From assembly GCF_017591435.1 (NCBI RefSeq), contig NC_059289.1, forward strand, positions 14,868,426-14,932,425: DNA of 64,000 nucleotides, written 5' to 3'. Under the pieces are notes generated by a model. The model worked only from the letters and a program-made list of their open reading frames with translations, made no database searches and had not been told where the DNA came from. This document shows positions 50,799 to 64,000 of this stretch, in pieces (position 1 is the stretch's first letter; every line of letters begins with the position of its first letter). The translations under genes were made by a program, and so were the position numbers. The stretch is from Portunus trituberculatus (lineage: Eukaryota > Arthropoda > Malacostraca > Decapoda > Portunidae).

Positions 50799-51479
50799 AA
50801 CAGACACGGCAGGTTCCAGTAAGCCCACATCAGCACCTGACAATGAATACTAACTTTTTTGCAGCATATTCACCAACTGGCAACTCTCTTAATTATGGTT
50901 TACGGTACAGCACGAGGCCAAGGGAACACGGACCATGAGCCTGGGGAGCAGAAGGGCCACTTTGAAGCGATGGCAATGCGCGTGGCTTGTGGCTTGCTTG
51001 TGCTGAGTGAAGGGTGAAATATGATTTTTCGCTTTTATTGTTAATGGCTTGCCGCACTTAGCTTGGTGAGGCGACCGTACGCTTATTGGTGATCATGGTG
51101 CATTTATTTTCTTCATTCCTAGTGTCCGGTTTTTCTCCTCTTCCTCTACTTCCTCTTCTTCTATTCCATCTTCCAGTGTGTCTTTTAGTCTATCTCTCAC
51201 TCCATACTTCTCTTCGCCTCCTTTTTTTTTTTTTTATTGATTTCGGTACCTGCTTGTTTATTTTCCTTTTTCATATTTGTACATTTGTTTTCCTTGTTTT
51301 CCTTAGTTTTTTTTTAGTTCTTCCTCTTCCTCATCCTCCTTTTCTTTCTCCTTCTCCTTCTCCTTCTTCTTGTCTGTCTCTTCCGCTCTTCCATCTCCAC
51401 ATGTGTCATTTCATCTATCGTTTTCTATCCTTATGTTTTCATTTTCCTTATTATTATTCCTAGTCTTTTATCACCCCAC
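50797..51479. other. unique sequence, pyrimidine-rich right half
   Basis: 51100-51460 is T/C-rich and gives a 125-codon Leu/Phe/Ser plus frame that looks like a composition artefact. Confidence 0.5.
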
Positions 51480-51511
51480 CCTCCTCCTCCTCCTCCTCCT
51501 CCTCCTCCTCC
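51480..51511. repeat. (CTC)10 microsatellite
   Basis: Perfect CTC triplets. Confidence 0.95.
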
Positions 51512-51928
51512 ACTCTCTCCTCTATATCTTCCTCTCTTACATATGAGTCTCACTTCATCAATCTCTTTCTCTTCATCCTTATCCACTTCTGTTTTTATTC
51601 ATCTTATTCCTCGATTACTTCTACTTTGCCATCTACTTGCTACCTTTGCCTTTCCTTCCCCTCTTTCGTCTTTCAGTAATTGGCTCCGTGACCGATTGAT
51701 TAATTCCAAAGTACTGAGGAAACCACGATCATGATTCCCAGGAGATCACGAATGCATTAGTACCCTCCACCTGTAAACGACGCCGCACTCACCTGGTTTA
51801 CGAGTATTCTCCTGATAAATTGTGGTGAATTATTCCTGTGTATCCGGAACCCGCGTGTCCTTCCGTGGTTAAGTGTTGGTATTATTATTGGTGGTGGTGG
51901 TATTAGCGTTGCATTGGGCTGGGTTGTG

Positions 51929-51992
51929 GTGTGTGTGTGTGTGTGTGTGTGTGTGCTGGGATGTGTGGGTGGAGGTTCGTCTTCTCTCCCCA

Positions 51993-52064
<72 letters not shown>
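51929..52064. repeat. (GT)13 and (CT)35 microsatellites
   Basis: GT at 51929-51955 and CT at 51995-52064, with a 39-bp spacer. Confidence 0.96.
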
Positions 52065-52067
<3 letters not shown>

Positions 52068-52185
52068 CTTCCTGTCTTGTCTCAGTGATGACATTCAAAA
52101 TCTCACGTAAATGCAGTGTGTGTTTTTTGTAATACTTTTGTGTTTATTGAGTATTTTCCTCGTTTGTTGCCTGGTTAGAAATACA

Positions 52186-52188
<3 letters not shown>

Positions 52189-52240
<52 letters not shown>
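52189..52240. repeat. (CA)26 microsatellite
   Basis: Perfect CA run, 125 bp after the CT array. Confidence 0.97.
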
Positions 52241-52243
<3 letters not shown>

Positions 52244-53660
52244 TGACTCAAGGGAGATTTTTTAATGTCTGTCTAATGACGCAACACTTGATGGGTCTCT
52301 TTAATGATGCTCTGTCTAATAACACACTCATCACCACCTTTTACTGCCGCTCGTAAAGTTGATAAAAATGAAGCCGGTTGAAGAAGGAGCAGCAGCAGGA
52401 GGAGGAGGAAAAGGAGCAGGAGGAAGAAGAGGAGGTGGGCCAGAGGTGGAGAAGAGGAAGGAAGGGGGAGGGAATAGGGAAGGGAGGAGGGAATACACAG
52501 ATACTCCTTCCCCCACTTACCTCGCCACTTAATACCACTTCACTGCCTCCACATGCCTCCGCTGATAACGGGGAACTTCTTGATTATGAAAATTACTCCA
52601 TGGGAATTATACGTCTTGTGTCTGTGGAATCGAATTAACGAAACTTTTTTTTTTCGATTCCTTTTCTGTATTTCTCTTCGTCTAACAAGTGGAAGTGAAC
52701 GTGTGGCTTTCAAACAGTAGCAGAGATCAAGAATGTGATCTTAACTAGTGGTTTTGATCTACAGTGACGATGGCGTTAGAGAAGACTTCTAGTGCTCTCT
52801 GGTGCTCTCTGCTAACGATGGAATTTGAGAACCAGGGGAATGAGGACGTGGATAAGTGCGGAGGTCTCTTGCCATACGGTTGGGTAAATTTATCGCATTT
52901 AGGAGTGCTTGGAGTCCTGAGTTCGTTCCTCCCGCGTTAAGTGGCCTCGTCATTTAGACCTAGAACAAGGGCCGCCGTCAGTATATCTCCCGGAGGCTGA
53001 AAGGCGGTCGTAAATGATGGCGGCTGTCCACAACCCGTGAATGCTTCGGCGTGGCAGTGTTATGGCTGCCGCTGCCGTGATGAGTGTTGACCGGCCGTGA
53101 GCTACTGGCGCGCTCTCCGCCTCCAATTAATGCACCTGACGTGTTGTGAATCTCCCAGGTAAATGGCCGCCCACCTGACTCTCCTGTATATCACATTACT
53201 CACCCGAAGGAGTGGAGGAGGGAGGGAGGTGCAGGAGGGAGTCGAGGTGCCGGGTCCCTATTCTTGTGAGAGTTTTATGTGGACGTGTTTGTGTTTAGGC
53301 GAACCATTTGTGTTTGATACGCACTAAATGAAGAGTGATAATATTTTCCCCGCGTGAATAGAGCGACATGCACTTCTCTTTCCTTGCGCCTCACATGTAC
53401 AATACTCGTCTTGGGTGGTTAGGACTCTTGTGTAGGAACCTTCGTAGGACATCAGAGGTGCCCGTGACCCTCAGATCCTGCACTGATTGCCGCTTGCATG
53501 TACTAAGGAGTGTCTGATGTGCTGGGGCTGTTACTGTGACTTTTCTGGCCTGTCGTTCATTCGTGTTAATATAGATAAGATGTTTATTGTAGTTACTTAT
53601 TTCCTACCTCACGTCTCGTCCCGTTGTTGTATAATAGAGTTACTCCTTCAAACTGTGCCG
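52241..53660. other. unique sequence, no gene recognised
   Basis: 52385-52490 is G/A-rich. 52900-53180 is GC-balanced with GATGGCGGC near 53018 and AATTAATG near 53125, a possible non-coding conserved patch. No gene seen. Confidence 0.4.
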
Positions 53661-53663
53661 CTC

Positions 53664-53870
53664 TTAACCACTTCAGTACCATGACGCGTTTCCGTATTCA
53701 TTCTGCTTACTATATGGTGATTCGGAAACTTAGCCTACGTGGGATTGAAATAGTGAAGACTCTGGCCATTAATCTTCTGAACTCCATAGTCCCTTGCTAA
53801 TGTAAATAAAATCGTCCAGTTAAACCTAAAACTCGTGGTAAAAGATGCGTCTCAGTGCTGAAGAGGTTAA
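53664..53870 (+). mobile_element. piggyBac-type MITE, copy 3
   Basis: The body is 53668-53866 (199 bp) between perfect TTAA sequences at 53664-53667 and 53867-53870. The left end is CCACTTCAGTACCATGACG. The right end in reverse complement is CCTCTTCAGCACTGAGACG. It has the same orientation and interior as copy 1, with scattered substitutions and small indels. It lies 14 bp before a giant CT array. Confidence 0.87.
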
Positions 53871-53880
53871 GAGAATAAAC

Positions 53881-55164
<1,284 letters not shown>

Positions 55165-55440
55165 CAAACCCCAGAACTCCTCCAACTCCAATCCATCCCT
55201 TAATCTAATCCTCTACTCTCCCCCAGAAACCCTCAGGAGTAATCATTTGTCCCACTTTACACTTCTACACCCCAGAACACTCCAGGCTTCACTCCATCCC
55301 TTGCTCTACTCCTATTCCCCAAAACTCCCTAGCTTCAGCCCCTTCCTCACTTCAACTTCTACTCCCCAGAACTTCCCCTGACTCATACTATCCCAAACCA
55401 CTCCCCAGGTTCACTCAGTTTCCTTACCCTGTATCTGTAC
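55165..55440. repeat. degenerate minisatellite, period about 48 bp
   Basis: CCCCAGAAC or close variants occur at 55169, 55221, 55270, 55317, 55364 and 55403. Between them lie related CTCCA..CTTCACTCCATCCCTT..CTACTC segments. Units differ by substitutions and short indels. Confidence 0.75.
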
Positions 55441-55886
55441 CTTTCATGTAACCTCTGGCCCCTCCCATGCACCCTCCCCGGCACCCTCCCACCAGTCTGC
55501 CCTGCACTCTGCAATTCGGCGCAACAAACAAAACAGATCTAACAGGTGAAATCAGATCCGACCCTCTCATTGCAAAGACGTAAATTTTAGACAAACATGT
55601 TCACCTGCAGGAGAGAACAAGAGCACCCGGCTGCCTTTAGAGGGAAGGGCGTGGCCTCATCAGCGCTCTAATGACCTGGAGCTAATGACGGGGAGTAATT
55701 AATGGTGATATAATTGATGTTGCGGAGTTATACGAGCGGGGCAGGATGAGTAACAGGAGGAGGAGGAGAAGGAGGAGGAGGAGGAGAAGGAGCTTGTAGT
55801 CTCATTAGTCGTGCATGTGGCATCCTCTTGGTCTCGCCACTTTAATTAGGTTTTTCTTTAACTCACCTGAGGCCGCCTCCGTCTTA

Positions 55887-55890
<4 letters not shown>
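55441..55890. other. unique sequence with a (GGA)n patch
   Basis: GGA/GAA triplets at 55755-55792. The rest is unremarkable. Confidence 0.6.

Positions 55891-55981
<91 letters not shown>
55891..55981. repeat. (TC)45 microsatellite
   Basis: Perfect TC run. Confidence 0.98.
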
Positions 55982-55983
<2 letters not shown>

Positions 55984-56593
55984 CCTATTTTCTTTTATAG
56001 TCTTTTTCTCGCCTTGATGATGGAATAATTTGACACTTTACTGAATTGGCACAGTTCATCGCCTTCTTGTTCACTAATATCATTCCTATCTATCCTGTTT
56101 TTTTTTTTTTTTTCGTTTGGTGTAACTAAATGTTTTGCTTCATAAACTTGACAGTACAATTTTATATTCTCGCCCTCTTTTCCTCCTCTGTTTGGATCGC
56201 ACTTCTTTTTCTTTATCCTCAAATGTTCTCAGTACCTTGTAAAATATTGTTAGTTTCCTGGACAAGGCAAGACAAGACGAGACAAGAAGCGTAACTGTTT
56301 TGGTGTAATAAAATGCTTAAGTTGTTATTCTAAGTGTACATCCCGTGGTGGTCTTTCCGTGCGGTGTCCAAAAAGCGGTGAAAATCTTCTCGTAACGGTA
56401 TGAATGAATGGGATGTTGACCTTTTTTTTTTTTTTTTTCCTTTGTATCTACTTTCTTTTTATCATATTGTGTCATGTCGCTTGTTTCCACTATGCTATTT
56501 TTCTTTTCATTCCTTGTTTTTCTATAGTTTGTGGTCTCGTTTCTCCTCATTCCGGTCATGTTTTTAGTAATGTAGAAAGTCTTATGAATTGCC
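55982..56593. other. AT-rich unique sequence, no gene seen
   Basis: T homopolymers near 56100 and 56422 and a GACAA-type pentamer patch at 56260-56288 resembling the one near 28690. Confidence 0.5.

Positions 56594-58841
<2,248 letters not shown>

Positions 58842-58877
<36 letters not shown>
58842..58877. repeat. (CT)18 microsatellite
   Basis: Perfect CT run inside a C/T-rich stretch to 59100. Confidence 0.96.
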
Positions 58878-58879
<2 letters not shown>

Positions 58880-58985
58880 TCTCCTATAAGACACACTCCC
58901 TATTCTCTCTCTCCTATCCACTCTTTCAATTCTCTCCCTCCTCTCTCCCAATCCTTCTTCCCGTCTCTCCGTCTTCTCTTCTGTT

Positions 58986-59055
58986 CTCCTCCTCCTCCTC
59001 CTCCTCCTCCTCCTCCTCCTCCTCCTCCTCCTCCTCCTCCTCCTCCTCCTCCTCG
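58986..59055. repeat. (TCC)23 microsatellite
   Basis: Perfect TCC triplets, continuing as TCC/TTC with interruptions to 59100. Confidence 0.97.
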
Positions 59056-59458
59056 TCCTCCTCCTCTTCTTCTTCTTCGTCTACTTCCTCCTCCTCCTGC
59101 TGACCTGAGTTGACCTGTTAATGGCGCCTCGTTTTCCCAGGTTCCCTCAGGCCCGTCACTCCTTGCTCGTTAGTCAAATACTCACAGCGCCTCGTGTAAT
59201 TAGGTTTGACGAATTTTCTTGTCTTGTTCTTCGCTTTTCTCTTTTTTTCTGTGTCGATTTATTTTTTGAGTGGTTTTTTGTTTTCATTTATTTTTAAAGA
59301 TCGATTTCAGTAGTATTTATTTGTGTGTGCATTTTTTTTTTTTTTAACAATTTTAGATTCAAGAATATTTTTTTTTCTGGTTATCTTTTTGTTTCTGGTA
59401 ATTTGTGAAGTGTTTTAGTGGTTGATTTATTGGTAAGAATGTAGAGGTGTATCAGTTG

Positions 59459-59460
<2 letters not shown>
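59056..59460. other. T-rich unique sequence, no gene seen
   Basis: Several T homopolymers. No supportable feature. Confidence 0.55.

Positions 59461-59508
<48 letters not shown>
59461..59508. repeat. (AC)24 microsatellite
   Basis: Perfect AC run. Confidence 0.97.
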
Positions 59509-59510
<2 letters not shown>

Positions 59511-59642
59511 TGTTTACTTTTACAGCCGGTCATAAACGTGCACATCCCTTCACACACACGCGCATAATACGGAAGAAGAGAAAGAGAAAGAAAAAAAAGC
59601 TGTAACTCCCACCATAACGTAATTACCGACCTATGTAAAGAC

Positions 59643-59644
<2 letters not shown>

Positions 59645-59689
<45 letters not shown>
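59645..59689. repeat. (GA)22 microsatellite
   Basis: Perfect GA run followed by 400 bp of A/G-rich sequence. Confidence 0.96.
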
Positions 59690-59692
<3 letters not shown>

Positions 59693-61114
59693 GGTATGAA
59701 AGACAATAAAAGATACAAAGGTTGAGAAAATTAAACCTCACAAAATGAAAAAAGGAAAAAAGAAAGGATAACAGAAGAGGAAAGAAGGAAATAGTAGAGG
59801 AAAGATTCTTCATACGATGGTTTATGAAAAGAAAAGAAAAGTACATGAAAAAAGAGAATAAACATGGTGGAGAGGAAAGGGAAGCGAAACATAATGGATA
59901 AGACAGAGAGAATGATAATAAATGAGAGAGCTATACGAATTGCATCGATTTTTGAAAAATTTTGAACTACGCCATGGAGAAAAATGAAAATAATAAGTAG
60001 AATGAGACAAGAAAATGGGATAAATAGAAAAGAAAATAATAAGGAAATCGTACAAAGAAGGCTGGAAAAATGAGTAAAATTCAACAAAACCTTTTATAGA
60101 ACACGAAAGCTCACTGTGACCCAGAGAAAACCATGAAAATAGTTATTATGGAAATGTCAGAAATAAAAGGGAAACACGCCTGCCTTGTTACCTGGCGAGT
60201 GAAGGGAAGAATACCTTAGAAATACGTGGCTGACACAAATCGTGGTTAACAAGGTCAATATTAAACGCGAGGATGATGATTCTTAACTCCCTCAAATCAA
60301 AAAGAAAACAAGGGGCTTCGTTGTGAAAATTCGACGTCAGCTCTGAAAGTCTAAGGAAGGAGGTGTAAACAGCAATAATAATGCACCATGGGCGAGACTG
60401 ATAGAGCGAGAAGTATACTTGTTTAACCTGCTTCCTGTGTCTCTGTTACGAGCGCAGGTCTTCATTTTGTCGTCATTAGCTCTTGTGTATTGTGCGTTTT
60501 CCTTTATGTTCGCTTTCCATTTAGCTCTGATGATGGGACACGCAATCTTTTGAGGTCCTGCAGTCGGTGTAATCGTCATTTGCTGCCTTTTCCATAATTT
60601 CTCAGGTTAAACCGCAAAATTTTAGTGTTCAGGGGGTTCTTGTTACTCTGTGTCTCTGCAGTGTTTATATTTCATGATGTTTTGTGGTGTGTTTTTTGTG
60701 TTGGATTACGCTGTTATTTCGTGATAGCTGTTTTCAGTGTGTTCATTAGTTGTTCTTCATATTGTTCAAAAATACCCACCACATCATTTCATGCCCCTTC
60801 ACCTCCTTTCAATTTAAGTCATGTTTCCTATCAATTCATGTCCTCCATGTTCTCCTCACTGTCTCATTATCCCTCAAGTCTATTCAGTTCTTGGTTTTCT
60901 TCACTATCTGTTAATCATTTACCTCTCTTAATGTTGTTTTTCTTTTCCTTTTCTTTCCTCGCCTCAATGCCTCTGTGTTGCCCTCCTCTCCAATATAACC
61001 ATCTCCTCCTCCTCTTCTTCTTCCTCCTTTACCTCCTCTAGTCCACCTTCCCTTCCTCCTCGAAACTTCCTCTCTTCCCCTTTCTTTGGCCAGCCTCTCG
61101 TTTCATTTTCTTAG
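59690..61114. other. unique sequence, no gene recognised
   Basis: 59690-60170 is purine-rich. 60620-61110 is T/C-rich with a 138-codon low-complexity plus frame. No motif seen. Confidence 0.45.
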
Positions 61115-61531
61115 AATCGTAAGAACAAAAAGGTCGACTTCCTTAAGATATTCACGGGGCGGGATGAAAAGCCTCAGGTAATTAGTCTGCTCTCTCAAGA
61201 AGGCCCGCAAAATGAAGCGTTTTGTCCAGGAGAATGTTAAGCCACTGCCGGGCATAAGGGTGCCGCCGGGGGCCCCGCAGCACGAGGCCGCTGGTCCTAA
61301 GGTTCTGGCCGGAGTGCCACTGAATTCATCACAAAAAAATTCAAGGAGCTCTCGGGGCATGAAGAGATCAAGCAACGGGGTTCTTAGAGTCGTAATTCTC
61401 CTGGCAAAGGCTGCACGGTGTTCCTTGGTGGCCGGGTGGCACGGGAGGGCGGTGGCCGGGAGTGACCAGACCCTCTCTCGGGTTTCACTAGTTTTGGTAT
61501 GTTTTCTGGCACAGAGGGACAGCTGAGGCAC
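61103..61531 (-). other. unrecognised 142-codon ORF, opposite a 104-codon plus ORF
   Basis: The longest frame in the window not caused by simple repeats, in a GC-rich block. The minus product has mixed residues (for example FMPRELLEFFCDEFSGTPAR) and no known motif. A plus frame (61212-61526) overlaps almost fully. High GC lowers stop-codon frequency, so both may be chance. Confidence 0.18.
61115..61177 (+). other. candidate 21-codon internal exon
   Basis: A pyrimidine-rich acceptor (CTCTCGTTTCATTTTCTTAG) ends at 61114 and a donor (CAG then GTAATT) starts at 61178. The 63-nt interval is a whole number of codons and is open in phase 0, including KVDFLKIFTGRDEKPQ. The in-frame codon just before it is TAG, formed by the acceptor itself, as expected at an intron edge. 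No family is recognised, and a minus-strand frame also covers it. Confidence 0.28.
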
Positions 61532-61945
61532 CTGCTAGGGCGTTCTGGCGGCTCTTACATAGTGAGGCTCCTCAGGCCCTCAGTGCAGCGCCTCAGGTCA
61601 ACAAACTCTTCCCTCCAGACAGCGGGTCCATGGGAGGGAGGCTCAGGGAGGCCAGGCTATGACGGACGCCCGCCCGCCTGTGTTAACCAAAAAGAGAAAT
61701 CTTCCGAAAGCAAACAAGAATATCAGCGTGTCTTGAAGAGAGGGAAAAAAAAGTCTTGAATACAGCGTAGCCAAGGCTGGAAAGGCGCGTCAGTGCCACT
61801 ACAAAGCATGACCACCAGTACGCTGACCATGTGACTGCAGCACCCGAGGCACTGTCACGGCAGGAGGGCGGAATGGTGTGAGGAGTGCCAAGTTCATTTT
61901 CCTCCATTATTGACTACGATGCCGTAGGACAAAAGTGCCATTGAG

Positions 61946-62000
61946 GGCGCCGTGGTGGAGCAGCGGGCCGGCGCTTCCTTGGCGGCGCTGCTCCAGGCCA
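61946..62000 (+). other. 10-bp perfect inverted repeat with pol III A-box-like start
   Basis: TGGAGCAGCG (61956-61965) is perfectly inverted at 61986-61995 with a 20-bp GC-rich loop. The overlapping TGGTGGAGCAG (61953-61963) fits an A-box consensus after GGGCGCCG. No B-box follows, so a truncated SINE head is only a possibility. Confidence 0.3.
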
Positions 62001-63153
62001 GGTAGAAGGCTGAGTCCGAAGCTGGAGACAAGAGCGCAGGGAAAAATTTTTATGCCTGGTCTGCGTCCTCGTTAGCCGGGAGTATTTTGGTTGGACTTGG
62101 ACTTGTTCGGACTCTCTTGACCCTGTCTAGTGCGTGTCTGAGGTGCCACTTCCCCTCCCCCTCACTCTCCCTTCTCTTCCCTCCTCTTTCCCCTTCCCTC
62201 CTCTATCCCTTTTCTATGATGGTTTACCTCTACCCCTTCCTCGGCCTTCATTCTTCATGCTCCTCTCCTCCTCGTGGCCGCTCTGAGCCCTCCGTAAAAG
62301 GAAGTATGGGAGGGGGAGGGAAACTTCCAGTAGGAGGAGAGAGTTGAGGCTGTTGTGTGTTGCTCTCCCAGAAACCTCTTGGTGTTTAATTAAAGACGTT
62401 AAATAATTAGAACACCTACCATTATTTCCCCAGATTGTGTACTTACGTGTGTGTGGATGTGCGTCTTTTGTTTTTCTACCTGTTTGTTCGTGGACGAGAA
62501 TGGAAGGTGAGGTGGAGGGGGAGGCAGGTGAGAGATGGGGAATGGAGGGGCAGTAGGGGAGGGTTCCTGTGAGTGTAAAGGGGGGCGGTTGGTGTAGGGA
62601 GAGGAGAGAGTGCCGGGTTTAGGCTTGAACACACAGACGGCAGGGAGACTTCTAGGGAAACGTCAATTATGTATCGCGTCTTAACTGGTGTGGGATGAAG
62701 GGCGCTAACGGGCTCCCTCCACCACTCTCTTCCCTCTCCATCCCCCTTCCACCATCCCCCACCATCCTTCCTCCACTATCCCCCACCTTCCCCATTCCTC
62801 TCTTCTTTCCTCCTCCCTCCCTCCCCGTACTCTTTCCTCCAGTCTGTTGTTTCCTTTTCTCCCTCACACCCTAATTCCCAGCCTTCTTTGCCTCCTCCAG
62901 TACTCGTTATTCTCTCTCTCTCTCTCTCTCTCTCTCTGGAGGAGTTTGTATTTCTTTTATGTATAATTGGGTCTCTTTAGTTTGTTTTATTCGTATTCGT
63001 TATTACGTAAACACAATAAACATAACTAAATCAACTGACTTATTCCTTCTTCAGTTGAATGAATCAGTGTGCGTCAAAAACAAAACCTAAAAAAAAATCT
63101 GACTTTATTTTACTCACACTTTTACAGATCGATTCAAATTAATAGAAGAAGGA

Positions 63154-63156
<3 letters not shown>
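62001..63156. other. unique sequence with pyrimidine and purine patches
   Basis: C/T-rich at 62145-62220 and 62715-62880, G-rich at 62500-62610, and a short (CT)13 at 62911-62937. No gene seen. Confidence 0.5.

Positions 63157-63223
<67 letters not shown>
63157..63223. repeat. (TC)33 microsatellite
   Basis: Perfect TC run. Confidence 0.97.
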
Positions 63224-63224
<1 letters not shown>

Positions 63225-63400
63225 AAGGTATTATATTTAATTATTCACTTTTTTTTTTAAACAGTCCCAATTAAACACTAACATTTTCATATCACATTTC
63301 TTTCTGTAAATAATAAGGTCATACTTTCCCTAAAAAGAGCTTTAATTAAGTATTGAAAACGTACCATTCCTCATTTGCGTCTTTCTTTTAGCCCTTGTAA

Positions 63401-63419
63401 GGAGGAGGAGGAGGAGGAA

Positions 63420-63450
<31 letters not shown>

Positions 63451-63670
63451 GGAGGAGAGGAAGAGGAGGAAGGAAGGAGAGAAAGAAAGAAAGAAGCGAC
63501 AAATGAGGAGACTGACTAGGAGATGGAAAAGATGGAAAAAGAAAAGGGAAATGAAGGAGGAGGAGAAGGAGAAATGAGAGAGAACAGAGGGAGGGATGGG
63601 AAGAAGAATGGATAAGAAAGTGAAGGAGGCGAAGATGGAGTAAGGAGGAAGGAGAGGAAGAGAGGGTACA
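63401..63670. repeat. (GGA)n polypurine tract
   Basis: GGA triplets with AGA/GAA interruptions to 63480, then G/A-rich sequence without a regular unit. Confidence 0.9.
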
Positions 63671-63812
63671 GTTCTTGAAGGAGGCGTGTGTCGGGAGTAA
63701 TTAGTCTTGTCTTTAAGGAGGTAAAACGTCCACTTCTCATTAGGTGGTGTGCCTCGTCCTGGAAGGCTGTGCTGGGTGGCAATGTGTACCTGGAATAGCC
63801 CTTGGGTGCTTA

Positions 63813-64000
<188 letters not shown>

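Overview
The window reads as nuclear DNA of an animal, most likely an arthropod and probably a decapod crustacean. The main reason is the extreme density of long, nearly perfect microsatellites: (GA/CT)n, (TG/CA)n, (GGA/TCC)n, (AAT)n and (TAG)n. By hand count they take up about 7 kb, or roughly 11% of the 64 kb, and the window both starts and ends inside a GA/CT array. The embedded transposable elements fit the same picture: a CR1-like LINE 3' end, a tRNA-derived SINE and TTAA-flanked piggyBac-type MITEs. The taxon is inferred, because no diagnostic gene is present. There are no operons, ribosome-binding sites, CRISPR arrays or other prokaryotic features.

No complete protein gene could be recognised. 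Almost all long open frames are translations of microsatellites (alternating Cys-Val, Thr-His, Leu-Ser, Arg-Glu, or runs of Leu, Ser, Tyr, Asn). The window is therefore best read as intergenic or long-intron sequence. A few short stretches look exon-like because splice-type signals bracket an open frame. They are 14339-14539 (minus), 46221 onward (plus, with an ankyrin-like TPLHAAA motif) and 61115-61177 (plus). A 28-codon small ORF lies at 22727-22813. None is established.

Layout. 0-7 kb: unique sequence with a weak tRNA-like element (1861-1934), a possible transposase scrap (960-1241), several microsatellites, a 0.6 kb polypurine tract and the first MITE (5943-6144), followed by degenerate AGGTGAC-type repeats. 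7-12 kb: (TG)55, a 144-bp duplication, a LINE 3' end sitting inside a split (GGA)n array (8521-9352), and the largest array, (CT)183 at 11047-11412. 12-26 kb: a 117-bp tandem duplication, the minus-strand exon candidate, many GA/TG/AAT/GGA arrays and two fairly large unique blocks (21.6-24.0 kb, 24.5-26.8 kb) with regulatory-type motifs. 26-38 kb: the densest microsatellite zone, with three TG arrays joined by a duplicated spacer, paired CT and CA arrays, and a 260-bp TAG/TGG array. 38-49 kb: mostly unique sequence holding MITE copy 2, a diverged 137-bp tandem repeat, the SINE (45119-45316) and a 400-bp TCC-TAC-AAT mosaic. 49-64 kb: unique DNA, MITE copy 3 beside (CT)101, a degenerate 48-bp minisatellite (55165-55440), the 63-bp exon candidate and terminal (CT)n.

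What works together here is mobile elements and simple repeats rather than genes. The three MITEs share terminal inverted repeats and TTAA targets and would have been moved by a piggyBac-type transposase encoded elsewhere. The LINE remnant has no functional ORF. The SINE would depend on a partner LINE's reverse transcriptase. I found nothing I could defend as a new multi-gene system. The best leads are the MITE family, the LINE-in-microsatellite junction, the SINE tail hairpins and the exon candidates.
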